Positions 26,636-36,201 of a DNA stretch of 64,000 bases are shown here, in pieces. The notes below the pieces were generated by a model. That model was not told the origin of the DNA. It was given only the letters and a program-made list of their open reading frames with translations, and searched no databases. This DNA comes from Moraxella caviae. Lineage in GTDB: Bacteria; Pseudomonadota; Gammaproteobacteria; Pseudomonadales; Moraxellaceae. Position 1 is the first letter of the stretch. Each line of letters begins with the position of its first letter. The translations under genes were made by a program, and so were the position numbers. Location of the stretch: NCBI RefSeq assembly GCF_002014985.1, contig NZ_MUXU01000018.1, positions 1 through 64,000 of the forward strand, written 5' to 3'.

Positions 26636-28612
26636 TTACGCTTTTTCAAAGGCAATCAGCTCATCATCGGCTTTTAATTGATCGCCCACACCAAAGAACA
26701 CTTCTTGGACAACGCCATCGTCAGGTGCTTTGATGGTGTAGGTGATTTTCATGGCTTCAAGCGTGAGCAAAATGTCGTCTTTTTTGACGCTTTGCCCTTT
26801 TTGTACCATTACTGCCGTTACCATGCCCGGCATTGGCGCTTTTAGTCCGCCTGCGTTGTCGTCAGCATTTGTGCCGTAGTTGATGGCTTTTGGGGCGAAG
26901 GCAAAGGCGTTGGCTTGGCTAAATAGAGTCAAATGCCCCACATGATGCGTGGTGTCGTGATAAAACGCCACTTGCTTGCGGATGCTGTCTTGGGTGATTT
27001 GCGCGGTAGTAGCGCTGGTCAAGATGACGTTTAGCGTCAGCTCATGCTCGTGATAATTTACCACAAAGCCATCATCGCCATTTGCACGCACAGACACGCT
27101 TAGGGTCTGTCCCATGTGTTCAAATTCCACCACATGATTTGCCACAACGTTTGAGCGCCAGAGTGGGCGATCATGCCACGCACTGCCACTTGGATTTAGA
27201 TTTAACAAAAACCAAATCACGCCTGCAGTCATGATGTCATCATCAGTGGCGCAATCACGGCTTAAAAGCTCGATTTCGTGCTTGCCAATCAGCCCTGTGT
27301 CAAGTGCCACATCGGCAAATGCAGGCAAGCGAATAATGCGATCTAAAAAGGCGACGTTATTACCAAGTCCTGCAATGTGAAATTCTTGTAAGGCGTGGTG
27401 CATTTGGGTTAGGGCGTTTTTACGGTCTTCGCCCCACACGATGAGTTTGGCAATCATCGGATCATAAAAAGTGGTGATGTCGTCATTTGCCACTACGCCG
27501 CTATCCACACGCACACGCGCACTTGGTGTCGGTGGCGATAAGTGCGTGATTTTGCCGATGGCAGGTAGATAGCCATCTTCTGGGATTTCCGCATAAATGC
27601 GTGCTTCTATGGCATGACCTTGGCAAATGATTTCGTCTTGGGTTTTGGGCAGTTTTTCACCAAAAGCCACACGCAGCTGCCACTCCACCAAATCAATGCC
27701 CGTTACCATTTCTGTAACAGGATGCTCAACTTGCAAGCGGGTATTCATTTCCATAAAGTACGCCGTGCCGCTTTGGTCGGCGATAAATTCCACCGTACCC
27801 GCACCGACATAATTTACCGCACGCGCTGCATCAATGGCGGCTTTACGCATGATGGCAAGTTTGTCTTCGCTGATGTTTGGCGCAGGCGCTTCTTCAATCA
27901 CCTTTTGGTGGCGGCGCTGCACCGAGCAGTCTCGCTCAAATAAATGCACATAATTGCCGTGCGTGTCGCCAAAGATTTGTACCTCCACATGGCGTGGATT
28001 GACGATATAGCGTTCAATCAGTACGTCTTCATTGCCGAAGCTGGATTTGGCTTCTGCTTTACAAGACGACAGATTTTCCAAAAACTCTTCAGATTTTTCT
28101 ACCAAGCGCATGCCTTTACCGCCGCCGCCAGCACTGGCTTTGATAAGCAGTGGATAGCCGATTTGGTCGGCTTGGGCGTGCAAAAAATGCGGGTCTTGAT
28201 TGTCGCCATGATAACCGGGCGTCAAAGGTACGCCTGCGTTTTGCATGAGCGCTTTTGATGTGGCTTTTAGACCCATGTCCAAAATGGCAGAGACGGGCGG
28301 CCCAATAAAGACGATGTCATTATCAGCGCAGGCTTTGGCAAAGTCGGCGTTTTCGGATAAAAAACCATAACCGGGGTGAATGGCGTTTGCGTTTGTGGCT
28401 TTGGCGGCGCTGATGATTTTATCCATTTGTAAATAACTTTGGACAGGGGGGTTGGCACCGATGTACACCGCTTCATCGGCAAGTTTGACGTGCTGTGCGT
28501 TTTTGTCAGCGTCTGAATACACCGCCACTGTAGCAACGCCCAATTTTTTGGCGCTGGCAATGATACGGCAGGCAATTTCACCACGATTGGCAATGAGAAT
28601 TTTATGAAACAT
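26636..28612 (-). CDS. liuD: Methylcrotonyl-CoA carboxylase, biotin-carboxylase/biotin-carrier subunit
   Basis: A 658-residue alpha subunit that uses ATP and bicarbonate to carboxylate biotin for conversion of 3-methylcrotonyl-CoA to 3-methylglutaconyl-CoA. Residues 1 to about 450 are biotin carboxylase: FHKILIANRGEIACRI, ATP-grasp loop KASAGGGGKGMR, and FMEMNTRLQVEHPVTE. The C-terminal biotinyl domain has the lysine at about 622 in LEAMKITYTIKAP. Most family members have AMKM; here the residue after the biotinylated Lys is Ile. ATG 28612 follows AAGGA. The gene lies 58 bp after liuC. Confidence 0.96.
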   Translation of the reverse strand: MFHKILIANRGEIACRIIASAKKLGVATVAVYSDADKNAQHVKLADEAVYIGANPPVQSYLQMDKIISAAKATNANAIHPGYGFLSENADFAKACADNDIVFIGPPVSAILDMGLKATSKALMQNAGVPLTPGYHGDNQDPHFLHAQADQIGYPLLIKASAGGGGKGMRLVEKSEEFLENLSSCKAEAKSSFGNEDVLIERYIVNPRHVEVQIFGDTHGNYVHLFERDCSVQRRHQKVIEEAPAPNISEDKLAIMRKAAIDAARAVNYVGAGTVEFIADQSGTAYFMEMNTRLQVEHPVTEMVTGIDLVEWQLRVAFGEKLPKTQDEIICQGHAIEARIYAEIPEDGYLPAIGKITHLSPPTPSARVRVDSGVVANDDITTFYDPMIAKLIVWGEDRKNALTQMHHALQEFHIAGLGNNVAFLDRIIRLPAFADVALDTGLIGKHEIELLSRDCATDDDIMTAGVIWFLLNLNPSGSAWHDRPLWRSNVVANHVVEFEHMGQTLSVSVRANGDDGFVVNYHEHELTLNVILTSATTAQITQDSIRKQVAFYHDTTHHVGHLTLFSQANAFAFAPKAINYGTNADDNAGGLKAPMPGMVTAVMVQKGQSVKKDDILLTLEAMKITYTIKAPDDGVVQEVFFGVGDQLKADDELIAFEKA

Positions 28613-28669
28613 GAGCAATCCTTATCTATTTTTGTGCTGGGTTTGGTTTTATGGTTTTAAACGATCTCG

Positions 28670-29455
28670 TTAAACAATCCAATTTGGCGTACGTTTGTTT
28701 AAAAATGCCGTCAAGCCTTCTTTGGCTTCTGCGCCTTGCCGCAGCGTGGCGATGTGCTTTGCGGTTTCATCAAGCAGCTGATCATCAATAGGGCGATTTG
28801 CCACCATGTCAATGAGTGATTTGGACGCACATTGAGCAAAAGGCGCGCCTTGTAAGATGGCGTGGATAATTTTATCCAAAGTCTCATCAAGTGCGTCAGG
28901 CTCGCAGATTTCATGAGCAAGCCCAATGTGTAAGGCGGTGTCAGCGTCAATGCGCTCAGCGGTTAGAAAATATCTGCGTGCTTGACGTTCACCGATGGCT
29001 CGCACCACATAAGGGCTGATGGTAGATGGCGCAAGACCAAGGCGCACTTCGCTGGTGGCAAATTTGGCATGAGTGCTTGCCACGCAGATGTCGCACGCAC
29101 TGACCAGCCCCATGCCGCCGCCTAAAGCTGCTCCCTGCACACGCGCGATGGTGGGTTTATTTAACGTGGCTAGGGTGTGGAGCATTTTGGCTAGGCGTTT
29201 GGCGTCAGCGATGTTTTCATCAACGCTGGCTTCGCCTGCTTTTTTCATCCAATTTAAATCTGCCCCTGCCGAAAAACTCTTGCCACGTCCAGCCAGTACC
29301 ACCACACGCACATCATCATCGTGCGCCAGCGCATCAAAGCACGTTTGCAGCTCGCCAATCACCCCTTCGTTAAAGGCGTTATGCACATCAGGGCGACTGA
29401 GCCAAACGGTGGCGACTTGGTTGTCTTTGATGAGTTCAAGATAGTCAAATTTCAT
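28670..29455 (-). CDS. liuC: Methylglutaconyl-CoA hydratase (enoyl-CoA hydratase family)
   Basis: A 261-residue crotonase-fold enzyme that hydrates 3-methylglutaconyl-CoA to HMG-CoA. The oxyanion-hole segments GRGKSFSAGADLNWM and GAALGGGMGLVSACD are present, along with the acidic catalytic region FATSEVRLGLAPSTIS. Two ATG codons occur in tandem; the second (29455) is better spaced from AAGGA. The substrate is assigned from the operon, since crotonases look alike. It lies between the two MCC subunit genes. Confidence 0.93.
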   Translation of the reverse strand: MKFDYLELIKDNQVATVWLSRPDVHNAFNEGVIGELQTCFDALAHDDDVRVVVLAGRGKSFSAGADLNWMKKAGEASVDENIADAKRLAKMLHTLATLNKPTIARVQGAALGGGMGLVSACDICVASTHAKFATSEVRLGLAPSTISPYVVRAIGERQARRYFLTAERIDADTALHIGLAHEICEPDALDETLDKIIHAILQGAPFAQCASKSLIDMVANRPIDDQLLDETAKHIATLRQGAEAKEGLTAFLNKRTPNWIV

Positions 29456-29514
29456 CATAATTCCTTTTATTGTTTGGTAATTTGCTGTGTGAATTTACCA
29501 TTTATCATAAACCA

Positions 29515-31116
29515 TCACATACGGAATACGCCAAAATGCGTGGCTTCGGTCGGTGCATTCATGGCACTCATTAGGCTAAGTGCCAGCACTCTGCGAGAGT
29601 CGGCAGGGTCAATCACGCCATCGTCCCACAAGCGTGCAGACGCATAATAAGGATGTCCTTGTCGTTCGTATTGCTCTTTAATAGGGGCTTTAAATTCGGC
29701 TTCTTCTTCGCTTGACCAGCTGCCACCACGACTTTCTATTTGTTCACGTTTGATGGTGGATAGTACGCTCGCCGCCTGCTCGCCGCCCATCACTGAAATG
29801 CGTGAATTTGGCCATGTCCACATAAAGCGTGGCGAATATGCACGCCCACACATGCCGTAGTTGCCAGCGCCAAATGAGCCGCCTACCACGAGCGTGATTT
29901 TGGGAACTTTCGCAGTGGCGACAGCCATCACCAGTTTTGCGCCATGTTTGGCGATGCCTTCGTTTTCGTACTTTTGCCCCACCATAAAGCCTGTGATGTT
30001 TTGCAAGAAAATCAGCGGAATGTTGCGCTGGCAGCACAGCTCAATAAAGTGCGCGCCTTTTTGGGCGGATTCCGAAAATAAAATGCCGTTATTGGCGATG
30101 ATGCCGACATTCATGCCGTAAATTTTGGCAAAGCCTGTAACCAAAGTTGTGCCAAAACGCTCTTTAAATTCATGAAATTCTGAGCCGTCCACAAGGCGTG
30201 CGATAATCTCACGAATGTCAAAAGGCTGGCGGCTGTCGGTAGGAATGATGCCGTACAGCTCGTTTTGGTCGTACAGTGGCGCTTTGATGTCGGTGGGCAG
30301 CGCTTGGGCGGACTTGCCTAAATTTGCCACAATATCACGAGCGATTAAGATGGCGTGTTCGTCATTTTCTGCCAAGTGATCCGCCACACCTGACAGGCGT
30401 GTATGCACATCACCGCCGCCTAGGTCTTCGCTAGACACCACTTCGCCTGTGGCTGCCTTGACCAGCGGTGGGCCACCTAGAAAAATCGTGCCTTGATTGC
30501 GCACAATGATTGTCTCATCGCTCATGGCAGGAACGTACGCACCGCCCGCGGTACAGCTGCCCATGACGATGGCGATTTGAGCAATGCCTTTGGCAGACAT
30601 ATTGGCTTGATTATAAAAAATTCGCCCAAAGTGTTCTCTGTCTGGGAAAACCTGATCTTGCATGGGCAAAAATGCGCCGCCTGAATCCACCATATAAATG
30701 CACGGCAAATGGTTTTGTTCGGCGATTTCTTGGGCGCGTAGGTGTTTTTTGACGGTGAGTGGATAATAAGTGCCGCCTTTGACGGTTGCGTCATTTGCCA
30801 CAATCATACACGCCACGCCATGCACCAAGCCCACGCCTGCCACCACGCTCGCTGATGGAATATCGTCTTCGTATACGCCAAGCCCTGCCAGCTGACCGAT
30901 TTCTAAAAATGCAGTACCGTGGTCAATGAGCTTATCAATGCGTGTGCGAGCAAGCAATTTACCGCGTGCCAAGTGCTTTTGGCGTGCTGATTCACTGCCA
31001 CCTAAGCTGATTTTGCCAACCACTTGCTTTAAATCGTCCACAAGCGTGCGCATGGCGGCGTGGTTTTGTTGATAAGACTCACTTTTTGGGTTGATTTGGC
31101 TTTTGATTGGCTTCAT
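29515..31116 (-). CDS. liuB: Methylcrotonyl-CoA carboxylase, carboxyltransferase subunit
   Basis: A 533-residue beta subunit that transfers the carboxyl group from biotin to 3-methylcrotonyl-CoA. The frame is open upstream to 31230, overlapping liuA, but ATG 31116 with GGGAAG upstream is the true start. The acyl-CoA carboxyltransferase halves show [34 protein letters not shown], and [19 protein letters not shown] near the end. It works with LiuD. Confidence 0.96.
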   Translation of the reverse strand: MKPIKSQINPKSESYQQNHAAMRTLVDDLKQVVGKISLGGSESARQKHLARGKLLARTRIDKLIDHGTAFLEIGQLAGLGVYEDDIPSASVVAGVGLVHGVACMIVANDATVKGGTYYPLTVKKHLRAQEIAEQNHLPCIYMVDSGGAFLPMQDQVFPDREHFGRIFYNQANMSAKGIAQIAIVMGSCTAGGAYVPAMSDETIIVRNQGTIFLGGPPLVKAATGEVVSSEDLGGGDVHTRLSGVADHLAENDEHAILIARDIVANLGKSAQALPTDIKAPLYDQNELYGIIPTDSRQPFDIREIIARLVDGSEFHEFKERFGTTLVTGFAKIYGMNVGIIANNGILFSESAQKGAHFIELCCQRNIPLIFLQNITGFMVGQKYENEGIAKHGAKLVMAVATAKVPKITLVVGGSFGAGNYGMCGRAYSPRFMWTWPNSRISVMGGEQAASVLSTIKREQIESRGGSWSSEEEAEFKAPIKEQYERQGHPYYASARLWDDGVIDPADSRRVLALSLMSAMNAPTEATHFGVFRM

Positions 31117-31204
31117 AAACACTTCCCTTTGTATTTTATGGTGTTGTGGTGTTTGGATTGTGAGAAGGACTTGCGTGCGGACAAGTCCTTTTGGGTTTAA
31201 TTTA

Positions 31205-32377
31205 TCATGCAGTTTCGTTAAACAGCTCACGACCGATTAGCATACGGCGAATCTCTGATGTGCCTGCGCCGATTTCGTACAGCTTGGCGTCACGCCACAG
31301 TCTGCCTGTTGGGTATTCGTTGATGTAGCCATTACCGCCTAGGATTTGAATGGCTTCGCCTGCCATCCATGTGGCTTTTTCGGCGGCGTATAAAATTGCA
31401 CTGGCGGCATCTTTTCTTAGGCTGCGGTCGTGGTCGGCTTTATCGCAGGCTTGTCCTACGGCATAAACAAGCGCTTTACAGGCAAGGTGCGTGGAGTACA
31501 TATCGGCGATTTTGCCTTGAATGAGCTGAAATTCACCAATGGCTTGTCCAAACTGTTTGCGCTCATGGATGTATGGAATCACCACGTCCATGCACGCATC
31601 CATAATGCCAAGCGGGCCTGCAGACAGCACTGCACGCTCATAATCAAGACCGCTCATCAGCACTTTTACGCCATTGCCTACGCCGCCGAGTACGTTTTCT
31701 TTGGGGATTTTGACGTTGTCAAAGAAAATCGGATAGGTATTTGAGCCACGCATACCCAGCTTGTCAAGGTGTGTGCCATGACTAAATCCTTCCATGCCTT
31801 TTTCCACCAAAAATGCCGTCATGCCTTTTGCGCCCGCATTGACGTCAGTTTTGGCATAAACCACTAACACATCAGCATCGCCGCCATTGGTGATCCACAT
31901 TTTTGCGCCGTTTAGCAGATAGTGATCGCCTTTGTCTTCGGCTTTGAGTTTCATACTCACCACGTCTGAGCCTGCGTTTGGCTCACTCATGGCAAGCGCG
32001 CCCACATAGTCGCCGCTGATGAGTTTTGGTAGGTATTTTTGGCGCTGAGTTTCGTTGCCGTTGCGGTAGATTTGATTGACGCACAGATTAGAATGCGCAC
32101 CATAAGATAAGCCCACAGACGCAGACGCACGCGAGATTTCTTGCATGACAATCATATGCGCCAAATAGCCCATATTCACGCCGCCGTATTCTTCTGGCAC
32201 GGTCATGCCAAGCAGTCCCATGTCGCCAAATTTTTTCCACAAATGGGCAGGAAATTCGTTCTTTTCGTCAATTTCGCTGGCAAAAGGGGCGATTTCTTTG
32301 TTGGCAAAATCACGCACCGCATCACGCAGAGCGCTTAAAGTATCGTCAAAACCAAAATCAAGCGTGCTTAGATTCAT
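31205..32377 (-). CDS. liuA: Isovaleryl-CoA dehydrogenase
   Basis: A 390-residue FAD acyl-CoA dehydrogenase that converts isovaleryl-CoA to 3-methylcrotonyl-CoA and passes electrons to ETF. The FAD-binding signature [18 protein letters not shown] and the C-terminal [20 protein letters not shown] are present. The Glu in [13 protein letters not shown] is at the position used as the catalytic base in isovaleryl-CoA dehydrogenases, which differs from that of straight-chain enzymes. AAGGATAGTAAC precedes ATG 32377. It is the first liu gene, behind the promoter at 32488-32516. Confidence 0.96.
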   Translation of the reverse strand: MNLSTLDFGFDDTLSALRDAVRDFANKEIAPFASEIDEKNEFPAHLWKKFGDMGLLGMTVPEEYGGVNMGYLAHMIVMQEISRASASVGLSYGAHSNLCVNQIYRNGNETQRQKYLPKLISGDYVGALAMSEPNAGSDVVSMKLKAEDKGDHYLLNGAKMWITNGGDADVLVVYAKTDVNAGAKGMTAFLVEKGMEGFSHGTHLDKLGMRGSNTYPIFFDNVKIPKENVLGGVGNGVKVLMSGLDYERAVLSAGPLGIMDACMDVVIPYIHERKQFGQAIGEFQLIQGKIADMYSTHLACKALVYAVGQACDKADHDRSLRKDAASAILYAAEKATWMAGEAIQILGGNGYINEYPTGRLWRDAKLYEIGAGTSEIRRMLIGRELFNETA

Positions 32378-32487
32378 GTTACTATCCTTTTTAACAAGTG
32401 GGTTGGTACAAGCGGCTCATCGCTATCGTCCGCTACGACAAGCTGGTAACGCGCGGTTGTGCTGCGTTTTTTGCTTGTCTTGGGTAT

Positions 32488-32516
32488 ATCATACACGCTT
32501 TTTTTAAAAAAGTGAA
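32488..32516 (-). promoter_or_regulatory. Leftward promoter of the liu operon
   Basis: On the minus strand TTCACT (32511-32516) and TATGAT (32488-32493) are 17 bases apart. The transcript would start about 100 nt before liuA. Confidence 0.62.
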
Positions 32517-32534
32517 TAAAAATTCAAAAAATGG

Positions 32535-32562
32535 TTTACAAGTCATTTTAAACTGGTAAAAT
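32535..32562 (+). promoter_or_regulatory. Rightward promoter of the TetR-family gene
   Basis: TTTACA at 32535-32540 and TAAAAT at 32557-32562 are 16 bases apart. The 16-bp repeats begin 5 bases after the -10, at the likely transcription start. Confidence 0.6.
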
Positions 32563-32567
32563 ACCCA

Positions 32568-32615
32568 TAACGACAAAGATAATTAACGACAAAGATAAAT
32601 AACGTCAAAGATAGT
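32568..32615. repeat. Three tandem 16-bp repeats at the liu/tetR control region
   Basis: TAACGACAAAGAT starts at 32568 and 32584, and TAACGTCAAAGAT at 32600, a perfect 16-bp period with one internal change. The period is close to one and a half helical turns. The position just downstream of the tetR promoter suggests an operator or a transcribed regulatory repeat. Confidence 0.85.
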
Positions 32616-32693
32616 GCCGTTAATAAAATTTTAAAAAATTAAAAAACCATAAATAAGCAAAGTCTTCATTTAAATTTTAAAAAAGAAAACATC

Positions 32694-33437
32694 GTGCAAA
32701 CTGACATTACTAAATCCTGCGAAAAAAATACTTATAAACGCTCAAAACTCATGCAAAAACGCATTGAGCAAAATAAAAAATCTATCATCGCTGCCGCCAA
32801 GAGTCTGGTGGGTGATGGCGGATTTAAGCACGCACAGATTGTGGCGATTGCTGAGATGGCGGGTGTGTCGCATGGTTTGGTGTATCGGTATTTTGATAAT
32901 AAAAGCGCCTTGATGGTGCAGGTTTTGCGTGATGTGGCAGGGCATGAGATTCAGATTTTACAAGCCATCGCCAAAAGTGAGCTTGCGCCTGATAAAAAGT
33001 TGCATAAGGCGGTTGCAACCTTTGTCAAGCGCGCCTTAAACAGTCCGCACACCGCTTATGCGTTCATGCTTGAGCCAGTGGACGACATTGAATTTGAAAA
33101 AGCAAGGGTCGCCATTAAGCATGACATTGCTCGTGCCATTGAGACGATTTTGCAGCAGGGCAAAGCGGCAGGCGTGCTGTCGGTGGAAAATATTCATACC
33201 GCTGCTTTGTGTATCGTTGGCGCGATGACTTTTTCGGTGATTGAGCCTTTTTATTATGAATATCAGCAGCGTGAAGGCAGGCAAGACGCTGATGGTGCAG
33301 CGATTGATGATTTAAACAGTGTAAACCCCAACCAAGCGCTCAGCGCTCATCGGACACAAGGTCTGGACGATGAGTATCGGGTGCAATTTAGTCAGCAGGT
33401 CGCCGATTTGTGTGTGAATTTGGCAAAAACAAGCTAA
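32694..33437 (+). CDS. TetR-family transcriptional regulator, probable liu regulator
   Basis: A 247-residue regulator, longer than most TetR proteins (about 200). The HTH is at about residues 40-66, with AQIVAIAEMAGVSHGLVYRYF. The ligand domain follows. A polar insert near 190-220 (REGRQDADGAAIDDLN) accounts for the extra length. The start could be GTG 32694 or ATG 32751; neither has a strong ribosome site. It is divergent from liuA and heads a row of four plus-strand genes. TetR-type regulators of leucine catabolism called LiuQ are known in other proteobacteria, so this may be functionally equivalent, but the assignment rests on position. Confidence 0.85.
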   Translation: MQTDITKSCEKNTYKRSKLMQKRIEQNKKSIIAAAKSLVGDGGFKHAQIVAIAEMAGVSHGLVYRYFDNKSALMVQVLRDVAGHEIQILQAIAKSELAPDKKLHKAVATFVKRALNSPHTAYAFMLEPVDDIEFEKARVAIKHDIARAIETILQQGKAAGVLSVENIHTAALCIVGAMTFSVIEPFYYEYQQREGRQDADGAAIDDLNSVNPNQALSAHRTQGLDDEYRVQFSQQVADLCVNLAKTS

Positions 33438-33508
33438 ACAAAACCAAACTTTCTTAACGCAAATCTTGGCAAGCACAGACGGCGGCAAAATCAAAAGGAG
33501 TGTGATTT

Positions 33509-35203
33509 ATGCAGCGTTTCAAAAAAAGCTATTTGTCTGGCTCAAGCAGCCAGCCGCTCATCGGGCAAACCATCGGCGACATCTTTGATCAGGCGTGCGC
33601 CGAACACGCCTACAAAGAAGCACTGGTGAGCAGCCATCAAAATGTGCGACTTTCCTACCACGAGCTCAAAGAAAAAGTAGAAGCCTTGGCGTGCCAACTG
33701 CTTGAAATCGGCTTTAAAAAAGGCGACAGATTGGGTATTTGGTCGCCAAACTGCTGGGAATGGACAGTAACGCAATTTGCCGCTGCCAAAGCTGGCTTGA
33801 TTTTGGTGAATCTCAATCCGTCTTATAAGTCCACAGATTTGATTGAATATGTGCTAAATAAAGTGGCGGTCAAGGGGCTTGTCATGGCTGAGCCGCTAAA
33901 AAGCACCGATTATGAAGCGCTGCTTGGCGAGATTGCGCCTGAAATTTATCAGCAGACGAACAAATCGCTTGAGTGCGCGCGCTTGCCACACCTAAAAACG
34001 GTGATTAAGCTGTCTGAAAATGCCTTGCCAAGCTGCTATTCGTTTTATGATTTGCTCACCACGCCTACGCACGAGCAGGTGCAAGAGCTGCACGCATTGT
34101 CGGATTCTTTGCAATTTGATGATGTGATTAACATTCAGTTTACATCTGGCACGACAGGCAGCCCAAAAGGCACAATGCTCACCCATCATAATATCCTAAA
34201 TAACGGCTATTTTGTCGGTGAAGGCATTAAACTTACCGAAAGCGACAAAATCTGCATCGCCGTGCCGCTATTTCACTGCTTTGGCATGGTGATGGGCAAT
34301 CTGGCAGCGGTGTCGCATGGCGCAACGATGGTCTATCCAAGTGCGGTCTTTAACCCCCAAGACACCTTAAAAGCCATCGCCAACGAAGGCTGCACGGCAG
34401 CTTATGGCGTACCGACCATCTTTATCAATATGCTAGAGCAAGAAAACTTTGACGACTTTGATTTGTCAAGTTTGCGCACAGGCATCATGGCAGGTTCGCC
34501 TTGTCCAAAAGAAATCATGACGCGCGTCATGGAGCGTATGCACATGAGCGAAATCACCATTTGCTATGGCATGACAGAGACTTCGCCTGTCAGCGTCCAA
34601 AGTTATGTGGACGACCCAATTGACAAGCGTGTGAGTACAGTGGGGCGCATTCATCCGCACGTTGAGCTAAAAATCGTAGATGAAAATAATCACATCGTGC
34701 CAGTGGGCGCATTGGGCGAAATCTGCGTGCGTGGCTATTCGGTGATGGCAGGCTACTGGGACGATGAACAAAAAACACGCGAAGTGATAGACGAGCATGG
34801 CTGGATGCACACAGGCGACATCGGCAAGATGGACGATGAAGGCTATGTGCAAATCAAAGGACGTATCAAGGACATTGTCATTCGTGGCGGTGAAAACTTA
34901 TTCCCCAAAGAGATTGAAGATTTCTTGTACAAACACCCTGCAGTGGGCGAAGTGCAAGTGGTTGGCGTGCCTGACCCAAAATACGGCGAAGAGCTGTGTG
35001 CGTGTATCATCGTTCATGATCAGCATGAATGCGACAGCGAAAGCATTCGTGAATTTTGTAAAAACAAAATTTCGCACAACAAAATCCCGCGTTACGTCCG
35101 CTTTGTTACCGAGTTTCCGATGACAGCTTCTGGCAAAATCCAAAAGTTCAAGCTGCGTGAGCAGATGTGCGAAGTTTTGGGCATATCGCTTGATGATGAT
35201 TGA
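33509..35203 (+). CDS. AMP-forming acyl-CoA ligase (ACSF2-like)
   Basis: A 564-residue adenylate-forming enzyme that activates a carboxylic acid with ATP and CoA. The phosphate-binding loop FTSGTTGSPKG is at 211-221, the A5-type motif YGMTETSPV near 350, GYWDDEQKT and HTGDIGKMDDEGYV near 420-450, and the catalytic Lys is K543 in ASGKIQKFKL. AAAAGGAG precedes ATG 33509. Its neighbours (TetR, thioesterase, MFS acid transporter, liu operon) suggest a short or branched-chain acid such as isovalerate or a methylcrotonate, but medium-chain fatty acids are possible. The substrate cannot be read from sequence. Confidence 0.92.
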   Translation: MQRFKKSYLSGSSSQPLIGQTIGDIFDQACAEHAYKEALVSSHQNVRLSYHELKEKVEALACQLLEIGFKKGDRLGIWSPNCWEWTVTQFAAAKAGLILVNLNPSYKSTDLIEYVLNKVAVKGLVMAEPLKSTDYEALLGEIAPEIYQQTNKSLECARLPHLKTVIKLSENALPSCYSFYDLLTTPTHEQVQELHALSDSLQFDDVINIQFTSGTTGSPKGTMLTHHNILNNGYFVGEGIKLTESDKICIAVPLFHCFGMVMGNLAAVSHGATMVYPSAVFNPQDTLKAIANEGCTAAYGVPTIFINMLEQENFDDFDLSSLRTGIMAGSPCPKEIMTRVMERMHMSEITICYGMTETSPVSVQSYVDDPIDKRVSTVGRIHPHVELKIVDENNHIVPVGALGEICVRGYSVMAGYWDDEQKTREVIDEHGWMHTGDIGKMDDEGYVQIKGRIKDIVIRGGENLFPKEIEDFLYKHPAVGEVQVVGVPDPKYGEELCACIIVHDQHECDSESIREFCKNKISHNKIPRYVRFVTEFPMTASGKIQKFKLREQMCEVLGISLDDD

Positions 35204-35284
35204 TATTGGTGTGTATTTGGCGTGATTTAGCAGTGTCAATCAAGGCAGATTTTGTCTTGATTGGCAAGCGATAAGGAGAGAGTG

Positions 35285-36103
35285 ATGGCGGGCAGTTATT
35301 ATGTTTTAAAATCACGCGAGCAGACGGACGATGGCGTGGTGGCGATTTATGATTGCACGATTCATGCACAAGGCGCTTGGAATCCCAATGAGCAGCATAT
35401 GGCGCCAGTGGCAGGCGTGATTTGTGCTGAGTTGGACGCTTTTTCGCCCCGTGATGATGTGCGTATTGCGCGTATCAGTTTTGATATTTTTGGGCTGATT
35501 CACTTTGGTGAATTTAGCATCACCACCAAAACCATCAGAGCAGGGCGCACCATTGAGCTGATTGAATCTGTCATGCAAACGCAAGGCAAAACGTGCGTGG
35601 TGGCGCGCGCGTGGCGACTGCAAACCAGCGACACCAAGGTGGTGGCAGGACTTGAAAATACCGCCATCACGCCGCCTGATGATATGCCAGATTGGGACGG
35701 TATGGCGGCATGGCCGGGCGGTTATATTCGCAGCATTCGTGCCAAGACGGATATAAATCGTAGGGCTGGCAAGGGTGTGGTATGGCTAACAAATGAGCTT
35801 GATATGGCGCATGACTCATCAGGGCAAGCGCTGCCTGTGAGTGATTTTGTACGTCTGATGGGCATGGTGGATACTGCCAATGGCATTGTGCCGCGCGCCA
35901 CGCCTGATAAGGGCAAATGGGCTTTTCCAAATGTGGATTTGCAGATTCATCTGCTAAGAATACCAAAAGGGCGCTGGCTTGGACTTGAAACCATTCAGCA
36001 GATTGGCGATGACGGCATTGGCTTAACGAGCAGCGTGCTGCATGATGAGCAAGGCGTATTTGGACATAGCGAGCAGATTTTGACCGTGCGTCAGCTGGAC
36101 TGA
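35285..36103 (+). CDS. Probable acyl-CoA thioesterase (double hotdog fold)
   Basis: A 272-residue protein resembling the TesB-like double-hotdog thioesterase family found near fatty and branched acid operons. Only family-level features are visible: RISFDIFGLIHFGEFSITTKTIRAGRTIELIES in the N-terminal hotdog and WLTNELDMAH, then NVDLQIHLLRIPKGRWLGLET in the C-terminal hotdog, where the RWLGLE segment is typical. ATG 35285 follows AAGGAGAGAGTG. The family hydrolyses acyl-CoA to free CoA and acid. Opposed action to the ligase upstream may serve CoA recycling; the actual substrate is unknown. Confidence 0.72.
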   Translation: MAGSYYVLKSREQTDDGVVAIYDCTIHAQGAWNPNEQHMAPVAGVICAELDAFSPRDDVRIARISFDIFGLIHFGEFSITTKTIRAGRTIELIESVMQTQGKTCVVARAWRLQTSDTKVVAGLENTAITPPDDMPDWDGMAAWPGGYIRSIRAKTDINRRAGKGVVWLTNELDMAHDSSGQALPVSDFVRLMGMVDTANGIVPRATPDKGKWAFPNVDLQIHLLRIPKGRWLGLETIQQIGDDGIGLTSSVLHDEQGVFGHSEQILTVRQLD

Positions 36104-36201
36104 TGGTTTGGTATTAGGCATTGACAACAAAGGAGTGCAGCAAGAGTAAAATTTTAACGCAGTTAACAAATGACGGATCAAATGAACAACAAGGAGTGTG
36201 T

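Larger units (their letters stand above)
32378..32693. other. Divergent control region of liuA and the TetR gene
   Basis: About 316 bp with no gene. It holds the leftward liu promoter, the rightward tetR promoter and a triple 16-bp repeat, each listed separately. The part nearest the tetR gene is very AT-rich. Confidence 0.75.

Noticed and set aside
33509..35203. The acyl-CoA ligase as acetoacetyl-CoA synthetase of the leucine pathway.
   Set aside because: The sequence resembles the ACSF2/FadD-like group and is shorter than AacS (about 650), so no specific symbol was given.
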